Origin: Streptomyces sp. GS7
GTDB taxonomy: Bacteria; Actinomycetota; Actinomycetes; Streptomycetales; Streptomycetaceae
Direction of reading: 5' to 3'
Assembly: GCF_009834125.1 (NCBI RefSeq)
Contig: NZ_CP047146.1
Span: forward strand, 1,729,501 to 1,793,500
DNA: 64,000 nt
Under the pieces are notes generated by a model. That model was given only the letters and a program-made list of their open reading frames with translations, did no database searches and was not told the origin of the DNA. Below, piece by piece: positions 27,066-34,918 of the stretch. Position 1 is the stretch's first letter. Each line of letters starts with the position of its first letter. Both the position numbers and the translations under genes were made by a program.

Positions 27066-27883
27066 CCGCACTCGTCGCCAGTGACCTCGACCGCACCCTG
27101 ATCTACTCCGCCGCCGCACTGGACCTCACCCAGCCCGACGCCGAAGCCCCGCGGCTGCTCTGCGTCGAGGTCCACGACCGCGCACCGCTGTCCTACATGA
27201 CCGAGACGGCCGCCGTGCTGCTCGCCGACGTCGCCGCCACCGCCACCTTCGTACCGGCCACCACCCGCACCCGGGAGCAGTACCGGCGCATCCATCTCCC
27301 CGGCCCGCCCCCGGAGTTCGCCGTCTGCGCCAACGGCGGCCACCTCCTCGTACGGGGCGAGTCCGACCCCGACTGGCGGCGCACGGTCGCCGCCCGGCTC
27401 GCGGCGCGGTGCGCCCCGCTGGACGAGATCCGCGGGCACCTGGCCCGCACCGCCGACCCGGCCTGGCTCCGCAAGGAACGCGTCGCCGAGGACCTCTTCG
27501 TCTATCTGGTCGTCGAGCGGACGCTGCTGCCGGACGGCTGGGTCGCGGACCTCGCCGACTGGGCCGGCGCCCGCGGCTGGACGGTGTCCCTCCAGGGCCG
27601 CAAGATCTACGCCGTGCCGAAGCCGCTCACCAAGAGCGCCGCGGTGGCCGAGGTGGCCCGCCGCACCGGTGCCGCCGAGATCCTCGCGGCCGGCGACTCG
27701 CTGCTCGACGCCGACCTGCTGCTGGCGGCGGACCGGGGCTGGCGGCCCGGCCACGGCGAACTGGCCGCAGCCGGCTGGCAGGCGCCCCATGTCACCGCGC
27801 TGGAGGCGCGCGGGGCGGCGGCGGGCGAGGAGATCGTACGGGCCTTCCGCGCCGCCGCCGGTGGCTCGCGGAGCGACGGCTGA
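27062..27883 (+). CDS. HAD superfamily hydrolase of the ter module
   Basis: A 273-residue Cof-like HAD phosphatase. Motif I is VASDLDRTLIYS with nucleophile D8 and general acid D10; motif II is the T/S of VPATTRTREQ; the K of KPLTKSAAV and motif IV AAGDSLLDADLLLAADRG follow in order. The start ATG overlaps the stop of the upstream fusion gene (ATGA), so translation is coupled. In the proposed ter biosynthetic route the HAD enzyme would remove a phosphate from the phosphoribosyl product. Length and motif order are normal, so it should be active. Confidence 0.88.
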   Translation: MTALVASDLDRTLIYSAAALDLTQPDAEAPRLLCVEVHDRAPLSYMTETAAVLLADVAATATFVPATTRTREQYRRIHLPGPPPEFAVCANGGHLLVRGESDPDWRRTVAARLAARCAPLDEIRGHLARTADPAWLRKERVAEDLFVYLVVERTLLPDGWVADLADWAGARGWTVSLQGRKIYAVPKPLTKSAAVAEVARRTGAAEILAAGDSLLDADLLLAADRGWRPGHGELAAAGWQAPHVTALEARGAAAGEEIVRAFRAAAGGSRSDG

Positions 27884-27991
27884 AGCCGTCGGCACGGACG
27901 GCGCTCCGCTAGCCTCCTAGGTCGTCGTGGCGCCGTGCCGTTGCCCGTCCGCACCGGCCGGGACCGCCGCCCGGGATCAGGAGGAGTGCTG

Positions 27992-28651
27992 GTGGCCGAG
28001 TCCAAGAACACGCCGATCACACCGGAGTTGTACGACTACGTCCTTGCGCACAATCCGCCGCTGGACTCCGCGCAGCGCGACCTCGTGGACCTCACCCACG
28101 AGCGGTTCCCCGGCGCGGCGGGGATGCAGTCGGCGCCGGAGCAGGGGCCGCTGCTGGCCTTCCTCGTCCGGCTGACCGGGGCGCGGCACGTCGTCGAGGT
28201 GGGGACGTTCACCGGCTTCTCCACGCTCTCCATGGCGCAGGCGCTGCCGCGCGGCGGCACGGTGGTCACCTGCGACGTGTCGGAGGAGTGGACGGCGTAC
28301 GCCCGGGAGGCATGGGCGGCGGCGGGCGTCGCGGACCGCATCGAGCTGCGGATCGCGCCCGCCCTGGAAACCCTCCGGGCGATGCCGCCCGAGCCGCACC
28401 TCGACCTGGTGTACCTCGACGCGGACAAGGGCGGCTACATCGCCTACTGGGAGGAGCTGGTGCCCCGGCTGCGGCCCGGCGGCCTGCTGGTCGCCGACAA
28501 CGTCCTGTACCGGGGCCTGGTCACCAACCCGGCGGCGACCGGACCGGCGCTGGCGATCCGGGAGTTCAACGACCACGTCCGGGAGGACCGGCGCATGGAG
28601 TCGGTGATGCTCACCGTGGCGGACGGGCTGACGCTGGCGCGCCGGCGGTAG
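27992..28651 (+). CDS. SAM-dependent O-methyltransferase (caffeoyl-CoA / catechol type)
   Basis: A 219-residue class I methyltransferase, start GTG at 27992 set by AGGAGGA six bases upstream. SAM-binding motif I is VVEVGTFTGFSTLSMA; the metal-binding acidic block is LDLVYLDADKGGYIAYWEEL; motif III is GGLLVADNVLYRGLV. These features define the Mg-dependent O-methyltransferase 3 family acting on vicinal hydroxyls. It begins 108 bp after the HAD gene on the same strand; membership of the ter operon is possible but the spacing suggests its own promoter. Substrate unknown. Confidence 0.9.
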   Translation: MAESKNTPITPELYDYVLAHNPPLDSAQRDLVDLTHERFPGAAGMQSAPEQGPLLAFLVRLTGARHVVEVGTFTGFSTLSMAQALPRGGTVVTCDVSEEWTAYAREAWAAAGVADRIELRIAPALETLRAMPPEPHLDLVYLDADKGGYIAYWEELVPRLRPGGLLVADNVLYRGLVTNPAATGPALAIREFNDHVREDRRMESVMLTVADGLTLARRR

Positions 28652-28655
28652 CGGC

Positions 28656-28871
28656 TCAGCCGCAGCAGCCGCCGCCGCAGCAACCGCCGCCCCCGCCGCC
28701 GCGAGCCGGGGCGGGCGCGGCGGCGGAACCGCCGACCGCGACCGTGGAGAGCAGCTTCACGGTGTCCTCATGGCCTTCCGGGCAGACGGCCGGGGCGGAG
28801 GACTCGGCCATCGGCCGGTTCAGCTCGAAGGTGGAGCCACAGGGGCGGCACCGGTATTCGTAACGAGGCAT
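28656..28871 (-). CDS. FmdB-type zinc-ribbon protein
   Basis: A 71-residue protein (ATG at 28871; an in-frame GTG lies two codons earlier). It starts PRYEYRCRPCGSTFELNRPM and has a second knuckle at AVCPEGH, the CxxC...C pattern of the FmdB putative regulatory zinc ribbon. The C-terminus is a flexible Gly tail ending GGGCCGGGCCG-type in protein letters, with four extra cysteines as two CC pairs, an unusual addition that could bind metal. Convergent with the O-methyltransferase, 4 bp apart, and last in the minus-strand galactonate group. Confidence 0.8.
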   Translation of the reverse strand: MPRYEYRCRPCGSTFELNRPMAESSAPAVCPEGHEDTVKLLSTVAVGGSAAAPAPARGGGGGGCCGGGCCG

Positions 28872-28896
28872 GGCCACAGGTTATCCGCGGTGCCGC

Positions 28897-29913
28897 TCAC
28901 CGCACGACGGTGCCGGGCGGCGCGCCCAGCAGGCCCAGCTCCGCGCGGGTGGGCGCGCCCTCCCAGTCGCCCGCCGAGGCGACCGCGAACGCGCCGGTGG
29001 CGGCGGCCCGCGCCAGGCGCCCGGCGAGGTCCGCGCCGTCCAGGAGCGCCGAGAGGTAGCCGGCCACGAAGGCGTCGCCGGCGCCCACGGGGTCCACCGC
29101 CCGGACCGGGGTGGCCGGCCGGTGGCGGGAGCCGGTGCCGGTGAACGCCGTCGCCCCGGCCGCGCCGTGTGTCACCACCACCTCGCGGACGCCGAGGTCC
29201 AGCAGCCGCGCCGCGCCCTCGCCGGGGTCGCCCGGCGGTCCGGGCAGGCACAGCGGCAGCTCGTCGTCGGAGGCGATGACGAGGTCCACGGAGGGCAGCC
29301 ACTCGCGCAGCACCGCGCCGGCCTCGTCCGCGGTCCAGAGCCGGGCGCGGAAGTTGACGTCCAGGCAGACCAGCGTGGCGTGCCCGCACGCCAGTTGGAG
29401 CGCCCGCCGGGCCGTCGCCCGGGCCGTGGGGCCGAGCGCCGGAGTGATGCCGGTCAGGTGCAGGACGCGGGGCGGGGCGGTGGCGAAGGCGCGCTCGATC
29501 GCGGACGCGCCGGGCCGGGAGCCGGCCGAACCGGTGCGGTAGTAGTGCACCCGCGTCACGTCCGGCAGCCGCGGCTCGAAGAGGATCAGGCCGGTGGGCG
29601 CGCCGCTGTCGGTCGCCGCCCCGCCCACCCCGACGCCCTCGGCCCGCAGCGTACGCAGCACCAGCCGGCCCGCCTCGTCGTCGCCGACCGTGCCCGACCA
29701 GTGGACGTCGTGCCCGAGGCGGGCCAGGCCGATCGCGACGTTGCTCTCCGCGCCCGCGATGGAGACCTGCATCGTGCCGCCGAGCCTCAGCGGGCCGCTG
29801 CCGCGCAGGGCGACCATCGTCTCCCCGAAGGTGAGGACGTCCGGTCCGACCGCGGGGCCGGACCTCCCGGCGTCGCCCCGTATCGCGTCGTCCGGTTCCG
29901 CGCCGTTCCGCAT
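28897..29913 (-). CDS. PfkB family sugar kinase, probable 2-dehydro-3-deoxygalactonate/gluconate kinase
   Basis: A 338-residue ribokinase-fold kinase. The ATG at 29913 is preferred over 29985 because GGGGGAAGG precedes it and the longer form only adds low-complexity Ala residues. The substrate-lid motif AGAESNVAIGLARLG and the PfkB signature DPVGAGDAFVAGYLSAL (catalytic D280) are intact. The early GETMVALRGSGPLRLG block is typical of KdgK/DgoK-like kinases that phosphorylate 2-keto-3-deoxy sugar acids. Its neighbour, a galactonate dehydratase 65 bp upstream, makes exactly such a product, which supports the substrate assignment. Confidence 0.85.
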   Translation of the reverse strand: MRNGAEPDDAIRGDAGRSGPAVGPDVLTFGETMVALRGSGPLRLGGTMQVSIAGAESNVAIGLARLGHDVHWSGTVGDDEAGRLVLRTLRAEGVGVGGAATDSGAPTGLILFEPRLPDVTRVHYYRTGSAGSRPGASAIERAFATAPPRVLHLTGITPALGPTARATARRALQLACGHATLVCLDVNFRARLWTADEAGAVLREWLPSVDLVIASDDELPLCLPGPPGDPGEGAARLLDLGVREVVVTHGAAGATAFTGTGSRHRPATPVRAVDPVGAGDAFVAGYLSALLDGADLAGRLARAAATGAFAVASAGDWEGAPTRAELGLLGAPPGTVVR

Positions 29914-29978
29914 CGCACCTTCCCCCCGGTCTCCTGCCGCTGCTGCTGCCGTCGTTGCCGCTGCCGCCGTCCGCCGTG

Positions 29979-31139
29979 TCACCATTCCGCGAACGCGCCG
30001 TCGTCGTACCGCCAGACCGGGTTCCGCCAGGCGTGCCCGCCCGCCGCGTCCGCCGCCCGTACGGCGCGCTCGTCCACTTCGATCCCGAGGCCGGGCCGGT
30101 CGGTCCGCAGGAACGCCCCTTGCTCGAAGCGGAACGGCTCCGGGTCCACGACATAGTCCAGCAGTTCGGCGCCCTTGTTGTAGTGGATGCCGAGGGACTG
30201 CTCCTGGATGAGGAAGTTCGGGGTGGTGAAGGCGACTTGCAGGGAGGCGGCGAGCGCCACCGGGCCGAGCGGGCAGTGGGGGGCCAGATGTGCCCCGTAC
30301 GTCTCCGCCAGCGCGGCGATCCGGCGCAGCTCGGAGATGCCGCCCGCATGGGAGATGTCGGGCTGCACGACCGCCACACCGGCCTGGAGCGGAGCCAGGA
30401 ACTCACGGCGGGTGTAGAGACGTTCACCGAGAGCAAGGGGGATGCCGGAGGCGCCGACGAGGCCGGGCAGGGCCTCGGTGTGCTCGGGGAGGACCGGCTC
30501 CTCGACGAACATCGGCGCGTATTCGGCCAGCAAGGGGAGCAGCCTGCGGGCGTTGGAGGGGGAGACACGGCCATGGAAGTCGAGCGCGAAGTCCCGCTCG
30601 TCGCCCAGGACTTCGCGGGCAGCGGCGGCGCGCAGCAGGCAGCCGCGCACCTCGGCGCGGGTCGCCACCGGGGACATCCGGCCGCAGCCGTTCATCTTGA
30701 CGGCGGTGAAGCCCGCCTCGGCCTGCGCGGCCACCGCGTCCCGGACGGCTCGCGGATCGTCGCCGCCGACCCAGGCATAGGCCCGGACCCGCTCGCGCAC
30801 CGGCCCGCCCAGCAGCTGGTGGACGGGCAGACCGCAGTGCCGCCCCTTGATGTCCCACAGCGCCTGGTCGAGGCCGGCGACGGCGGACGAGAGGACGGGG
30901 CCGCCCCGGTAGAAGCCGCCCTTGGCCATCACCTGCCAGTGGTCCTCGATGCGCGCGGGGTCCTGCCCGAGGAGGTACTCCGCCAGCACCTCCACGGCCG
31001 CCCGGACCGGCTCGGCGCGCCCCTCGACGACAGGCTCGCCCCATCCGACGACGCCCGCGTCGGTCTCGACCCGGACGAACAGCCAGCGCGGCGGGGCCAG
31101 GAACGTCTCGATACGGGTGATCTTCAGGGATCGGGCCAT
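29979..31139 (-). CDS. dgoD: D-galactonate dehydratase
   Basis: A 386-residue enolase-superfamily enzyme that dehydrates D-galactonate to 2-keto-3-deoxygalactonate. Metal ligands line up as D187 (ALDFHGR), E213 (FVEEP) and E239 (LGERL), and the bases as H189 and H288 (APHCPLGP), the same set and spacing as E. coli DgoD (D183, E209, E235, H185, H285). Length also matches (382). The regulator at 31264 lies upstream and the sugar kinase downstream, all on the minus strand. No 2-keto-3-deoxy-6-phosphogalactonate aldolase gene is in the window. Confidence 0.9.
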   Translation of the reverse strand: MARSLKITRIETFLAPPRWLFVRVETDAGVVGWGEPVVEGRAEPVRAAVEVLAEYLLGQDPARIEDHWQVMAKGGFYRGGPVLSSAVAGLDQALWDIKGRHCGLPVHQLLGGPVRERVRAYAWVGGDDPRAVRDAVAAQAEAGFTAVKMNGCGRMSPVATRAEVRGCLLRAAAAREVLGDERDFALDFHGRVSPSNARRLLPLLAEYAPMFVEEPVLPEHTEALPGLVGASGIPLALGERLYTRREFLAPLQAGVAVVQPDISHAGGISELRRIAALAETYGAHLAPHCPLGPVALAASLQVAFTTPNFLIQEQSLGIHYNKGAELLDYVVDPEPFRFEQGAFLRTDRPGLGIEVDERAVRAADAAGGHAWRNPVWRYDDGAFAEW

Positions 31140-31263
31140 GGGGAGGGGACCGTCCTTTCGGCGAGGGGCACGGGGCGTCCACCCCTCCTCCCTCTATCCC
31201 CTCGGCACGGCGCCCGCACCTCCTCTTGGGGCGGCGGCCCAACGGAACGTCGTACGCCGAGCC

Positions 31264-31968
31264 CTACGGAAAGTCGCGCGCAGACTTGTCGAGCAGCTCC
31301 AGCATCAACATGTAGGCGCCGTCGAGATCCCGGTCCCGTACGGCCGCGGCCACCGCCGCGTGCCGCGCGTGCGGATGCTCGAACTCCCCGCCGGAGGCGT
31401 ACATCGCCCGCCCGCGGTGGATGAGGACGGGCACGATCACCCGGTGCATCTGGGCGTAGAAGCGGTTGTTGGACGCCACCAGCATCGCCATGTGGAAGGA
31501 GGCGTCGGCGCGTACGAGCAGCACCGGATCGTCCTCGGTCGCGGCCATCGCGCTGAGCGCGGCGTTCAGCGCCTCCAGGTCGTCGTCCGTACGGCGCTCC
31601 GCGGCGAGCGCCGCCGCGGCGGGCTCGATGGAGCGGCGGAGTTCCAGCAGGTCGGCGAAGAAGTCGGACGAGGCGCCGGCCGCCAGTTTCCACCGCAGGA
31701 CGTCGGAGTCGAGGAGGTTCCACTCCTCCCGGGGGCGGACGTAGGTGCCGTGGTTCGGGCGGGTGGCGAGCAGTCCCTTGGCCGTCAACACCTTGATCGC
31801 CTCACGCAACACGGTCTGGGTGGCGCCCAGTTCGGCCGTCAGCTCCCGCAGGGCGAGGACGTCACCCTCGCCGTAGGCGCCGCCGAAGATCCGCTTCGCC
31901 AGCGCCTCGACCACCGCCCCCTGGGACCCGTGTCCCGCCCCGGAGCCGGCGTTTGCCCGCTGCGTCAT
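31264..31968 (-). CDS. FadR-subfamily GntR regulator (probable galactonate repressor)
   Basis: A 234-residue regulator with an N-terminal winged HTH (LRELTAELGATQTVLREAIK, then GLLATRPNHGTYVRPR) and an all-helical FCD ligand domain carrying the metal-site residues of the family (the D-x3-H of DASFHMAML and the H of HARHAAV). It immediately precedes dgoD on the same strand, 124 bp away, as DgoR-type repressors do, so galactonate is the probable effector. I see no clear palindromic operator in the gap. Confidence 0.87.
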   Translation of the reverse strand: MTQRANAGSGAGHGSQGAVVEALAKRIFGGAYGEGDVLALRELTAELGATQTVLREAIKVLTAKGLLATRPNHGTYVRPREEWNLLDSDVLRWKLAAGASSDFFADLLELRRSIEPAAAALAAERRTDDDLEALNAALSAMAATEDDPVLLVRADASFHMAMLVASNNRFYAQMHRVIVPVLIHRGRAMYASGGEFEHPHARHAAVAAAVRDRDLDGAYMLMLELLDKSARDFP

Positions 31969-31992
31969 GGCTGCTCCCCGTGCTCTCCCGTT

Positions 31993-32037
31993 CCTCGGCC
32001 GATGGCCCCTCGGCCGATGGCCCCTCGGCCGGTGGCC
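31993..32037. repeat. 15-bp tandem repeat, three copies
   Basis: CCTCGGCCGATGGCC is repeated at 31993, 32008 and 32023, the last copy with one A-to-G change. It lies in the 144-bp gap between the FadR-type regulator start and the DUF4383 stop. Possibly slippage; a regulator array is a weaker option. Confidence 0.75.
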
Positions 32038-32112
32038 GTCGGCCCGCAGCCGGCGGGGCGCCCCGGGCGAACGCCCCCGCCCCGGTGCGCCCCGACGCCT
32101 CCTCGCCCCGGC

Positions 32113-32982
32113 TCACTGCTCCTTGCCGCCGGTGTCGTCCGGACCGGTGCGGGTGTCCGTTGCGCGACCCGCACCCCTGCCCGTCCCGGTGGCCCCCGTC
32201 GCCTTACCTCCGCTCGTGTCCGCCGTCGCCGTACCGCCGCTCCTGTCCGCGGTTCCGCTCGCGCCGGCGCCGCGGCCCGCGCCCGTGGCGGGGAGGTCGC
32301 CGGCGTGCCGGTGGGGGCCGGTGAGGCTGGTCCCGGGGCCGAGCGAACCGCGTCCGCCGTGCCAGGCGCCCTGCATGTTCACCCGCGCCGCCTGCCGTCC
32401 GGCCGTCATACCGGCCACCGGGTGCAGCTCGCCACGGGCGAAGCGATCCGCCTCCTCCGGGTGCCGGGCGCGCCAGTACGGGTTGTCGTGCGACAGCCCG
32501 CCGCTGACCCGTCCGTACATCCCGAACACCATCAGCAGCAGCCCCACCACGAAGCTGAAGAGCACGTTCTGGATCTTGAAGGCCAGGAAGTTCGCGTCGG
32601 TCTGGAGCAGCGCCAGATTCACGAAGCCGCTCAGCAGGAACAGCGCGCCCCACAGGATGTTCCAGGTCGAGGCGAAGTTCCCGCCGATCAGCATGCCGCC
32701 GAAGAGCAGCGCCCCGACGACGACCGAGAGCACGCTGAGGGCGCCGTTGGCGTTCAGCCCGGCGACGGTCGCGCCGCCGGTGTCGAAGAAACCGATGTGA
32801 TGGGTCAGACCGAGGACGCCGAACGCGATCAGCACCAGCCCCATCAGTCCGGCACCGATGCGGTAGACCTGGCTGAGCCGGTGGTCCACGGGCAGGTGCT
32901 CGTCGAGTTGGGCGCGCCGCCGCTTGAGCCGCTGCAACGGATTCACGAGGTGCAGGGTGCCGCCAGTAGCCCCAGTTGCCAT
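32113..32982 (-). CDS. DUF4383 membrane protein
   Basis: A 289-residue protein with four transmembrane helices between about residues 40 and 165 (VYRIGAGLMGLVLIAFGVLG first, LFSFVVGLLLMVFGMYGRVS last), matching the four-helix DUF4383 family of actinobacteria. After the conserved cytoplasmic block DNPYWRARHPEEADRFARGE comes a 100-residue Gly/Thr/Ala low-complexity tail, probably disordered, longer than in most members. ATG at 32982 follows GGAGATGG. No function is established for the family. Confidence 0.83.
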   Translation of the reverse strand: MATGATGGTLHLVNPLQRLKRRRAQLDEHLPVDHRLSQVYRIGAGLMGLVLIAFGVLGLTHHIGFFDTGGATVAGLNANGALSVLSVVVGALLFGGMLIGGNFASTWNILWGALFLLSGFVNLALLQTDANFLAFKIQNVLFSFVVGLLLMVFGMYGRVSGGLSHDNPYWRARHPEEADRFARGELHPVAGMTAGRQAARVNMQGAWHGGRGSLGPGTSLTGPHRHAGDLPATGAGRGAGASGTADRSGGTATADTSGGKATGATGTGRGAGRATDTRTGPDDTGGKEQ

Positions 32983-33175
32983 CTCCGGCCTCCTTCGCGC
33001 AGATGAGCCGCCTGGCCGTACTCACTCCCAGGATCCGCCAAGGGGCCGGTTCACGCCATCGCGCGCCCGCCGAAGCGCAGCAGCCCGGGCTGCCCGGAGA
33101 AGAACCACGCCTCCGCTCCGCGTACGGAGCCCCGGAGGACCCCGTACCCCCTCCCGCAGTTCCCCCTCCCGCGCC

Positions 33176-34570
33176 TCAGCGGCCCGCCGCGCCGCCCCGC
33201 GCCTCGCGGATCTCCTGCACCACCCGGGCGGCCGTCTCCCGTACCGCCTCCGTCTCGGTCAGGAAGTGCCACCAGTCCGGATGCCGCCCCTCCAGGCCGC
33301 CGACCGCACGCTCCAGCCGCGCCACCGCCTCGTCCAGCGGGCCGGCGTGCCGCGGGTCGGGCGTGCTCCGCCCGGCCATCGCCAGCCGCTGCGCGTCGCG
33401 GACCGCGAACCGGGTTCGCTCGATCTCCTGCTGCCGGTCCAACGAGACCGCGTCCAGCCGCCGCAGCCGGTCGCCGGCCGCCGACACCGCCTCGTCCGTG
33501 GTGTTCAGCAGCGCCCGTACGGTCGCCAGCCGGCTCGTGGCGTCCGACCAGCGCTGCTCGTCGCGGGCCCGCTGCGCCTCCCGCAGCGTGCTCTCGGCCT
33601 CCCTGACGGACCGCGCGGCCTCCTCCGGCACCCGCTGGAGGTCCTGCCAGCACGCCGCGCTGTACCGCCGCCGCAGCTCGCTGAGCACCGGATCGACCTG
33701 CTGGGCACGGGTCGTGATCGCCTGCGAACGGGTCCGCAGCGACACCAGCCGCTTGTCGATCTCCGCCGCCGTCTCCGGCAGCCGCTCCGCCTCGCGCCGC
33801 AGCTCCTCGGCCGTGCGCAGCACCTCGTCGGCGCGCCGGATCGTCTCTGGTACGCCGTGCGTTCCGGCACCCTCGTTCAGCTTGGTCAGCTCCGGGCCGA
33901 GCGCCGCCAGCCGGGCCGCGAGATCGTCCGCCCGCAGGCCCTGCGCGCGCACCGCGTCCAGCGCGTTGCTCGCCGCCAGCAGCGCCTGCCGCGCCCGCTC
34001 CACGGCCGGCGCCAGCCGCGCCAGCTGCGTCTCGGCGCCCTCCAGCAGCGGCGCCAGGCTCTGCGCGAACCAGTCGAGCTCCCCCCTGACGCGCTCCAGT
34101 TCCTCCCTGGCCCGCGTCAGATCGGCCCGCGCCCGTGCCACCGCCGCGCCGTCGATGTCGTCCCGGTCCAGATCGTGCGCGTCGACCGCGGTGATGTAGC
34201 CCTCGCTCACCTGGTCGATCCGCCGGCCGAAGCCCTCGTACTCCACCGCGGCCTGCCGCGCCCGCTGCGAACTGTCGACGGCGGTGATCGTCTCCACCGA
34301 GATCCGCAGGTCACGGTGCGCGGTGTCCAGCTCGTAGAACGCCGCCGCCGCGGCGTCCTTCGCGGCCTGCGTCTCGGCCCGCTGGCTCTCCCCGCGCCCG
34401 AACCAGCGGCGGGTGCCGCCACCCGCGAACGCCATCGGCGCCATCGCCGCCAGCAGCGGCAACGGCAGCAGCACGAGCCCCACCACATCCCGGACCGGGC
34501 CCCCGCGGGATCGACGGCGTGCCCGCTGCTCGTACTGCTGCGGCTGCGGCTGCGTTTGTGTCGCCGTCAC
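33176..34570 (-). CDS. Membrane-anchored coiled-coil protein, unknown function
   Basis: A 464-residue protein. The GTG at 34570 is chosen (AGGAGAGGG directly upstream). After a basic, Gln-rich 25-residue start (TQTQPQPQQYEQRARRRS) there is one membrane segment (DVVGLVLLPLPLLAAMAPMA), then about 380 residues of almost continuous Ala/Arg/Glu-rich helix with heptad patterning, charged and extracytoplasmic or cytoplasmic depending on orientation (positive-inside predicts the N-terminus in, the coil outside). I recognise it as a conserved actinobacterial hypothetical but cannot name a function. It lies directly upstream of the tRNA-Val gene on the other strand. Confidence 0.7.
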   Translation of the reverse strand: MTATQTQPQPQQYEQRARRRSRGGPVRDVVGLVLLPLPLLAAMAPMAFAGGGTRRWFGRGESQRAETQAAKDAAAAAFYELDTAHRDLRISVETITAVDSSQRARQAAVEYEGFGRRIDQVSEGYITAVDAHDLDRDDIDGAAVARARADLTRAREELERVRGELDWFAQSLAPLLEGAETQLARLAPAVERARQALLAASNALDAVRAQGLRADDLAARLAALGPELTKLNEGAGTHGVPETIRRADEVLRTAEELRREAERLPETAAEIDKRLVSLRTRSQAITTRAQQVDPVLSELRRRYSAACWQDLQRVPEEAARSVREAESTLREAQRARDEQRWSDATSRLATVRALLNTTDEAVSAAGDRLRRLDAVSLDRQQEIERTRFAVRDAQRLAMAGRSTPDPRHAGPLDEAVARLERAVGGLEGRHPDWWHFLTETEAVRETAARVVQEIREARGGAAGR

Positions 34571-34751
34571 ATCCCTCTCCTGATCGGATCGCCCCAGGGC
34601 CGGCTGGCATTCTCCCACCCACCGAAACGAACACCCCGTCCGGTAAGTTCACGCTCCACGCGACTTCCCGCCCGCGGACGAGCGCCTCCCGCCCTCCGAC
34701 CACGGGTTTGCAGACCAGGCCCCCGGGCAAGGTAGTCTGTCGGCTCGTCCA

Positions 34752-34823
34752 GGGCGCATAGCTCAGCGGTAGAGCGCTGCTCTTACAAAGCAGATGTCGG
34801 CGGTTCAAATCCGTCTGTGCCCA
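34752..34823 (+). tRNA. tRNA-Val (anticodon UAC)
   Basis: The 72 nt fold as a full cloverleaf: acceptor GGGCGCA/TGTGCCC with one G-U pair, D arm GCTC/GAGC, anticodon stem CTGCT/AGCAG with loop CTTACAA (anticodon TAC at the loop centre), 5-nt variable loop, and T arm GGCGG-TTCAAAT-CCGTC. The discriminator is A; the CCA end is not encoded. The 3' end faces a decayed integrase gene, so this tRNA is the likely attachment site of the adjacent element. Confidence 0.95.
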
Positions 34824-34851
34824 CCGCGCTGACCAGCAGCGGAGCATCACG

Positions 34852-34885
34852 AAAGGCCCTCCGGAAGATCATCCGGAGGGCCTTT
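34852..34885. terminator. Intrinsic terminator after tRNA-Val
   Basis: AAAGGCCCTCCGGA (34852-34865) pairs perfectly with 34872-34885 around AGATCA and is followed by a T run. This is the only hairpin in the window with a proper U tract. It can end the tRNA transcript rightward and the integrase leftward. Confidence 0.9.
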
Positions 34886-34918
34886 TCCCATGCTCGGGAA
34901 CATCCTGGGAACCTGGCG

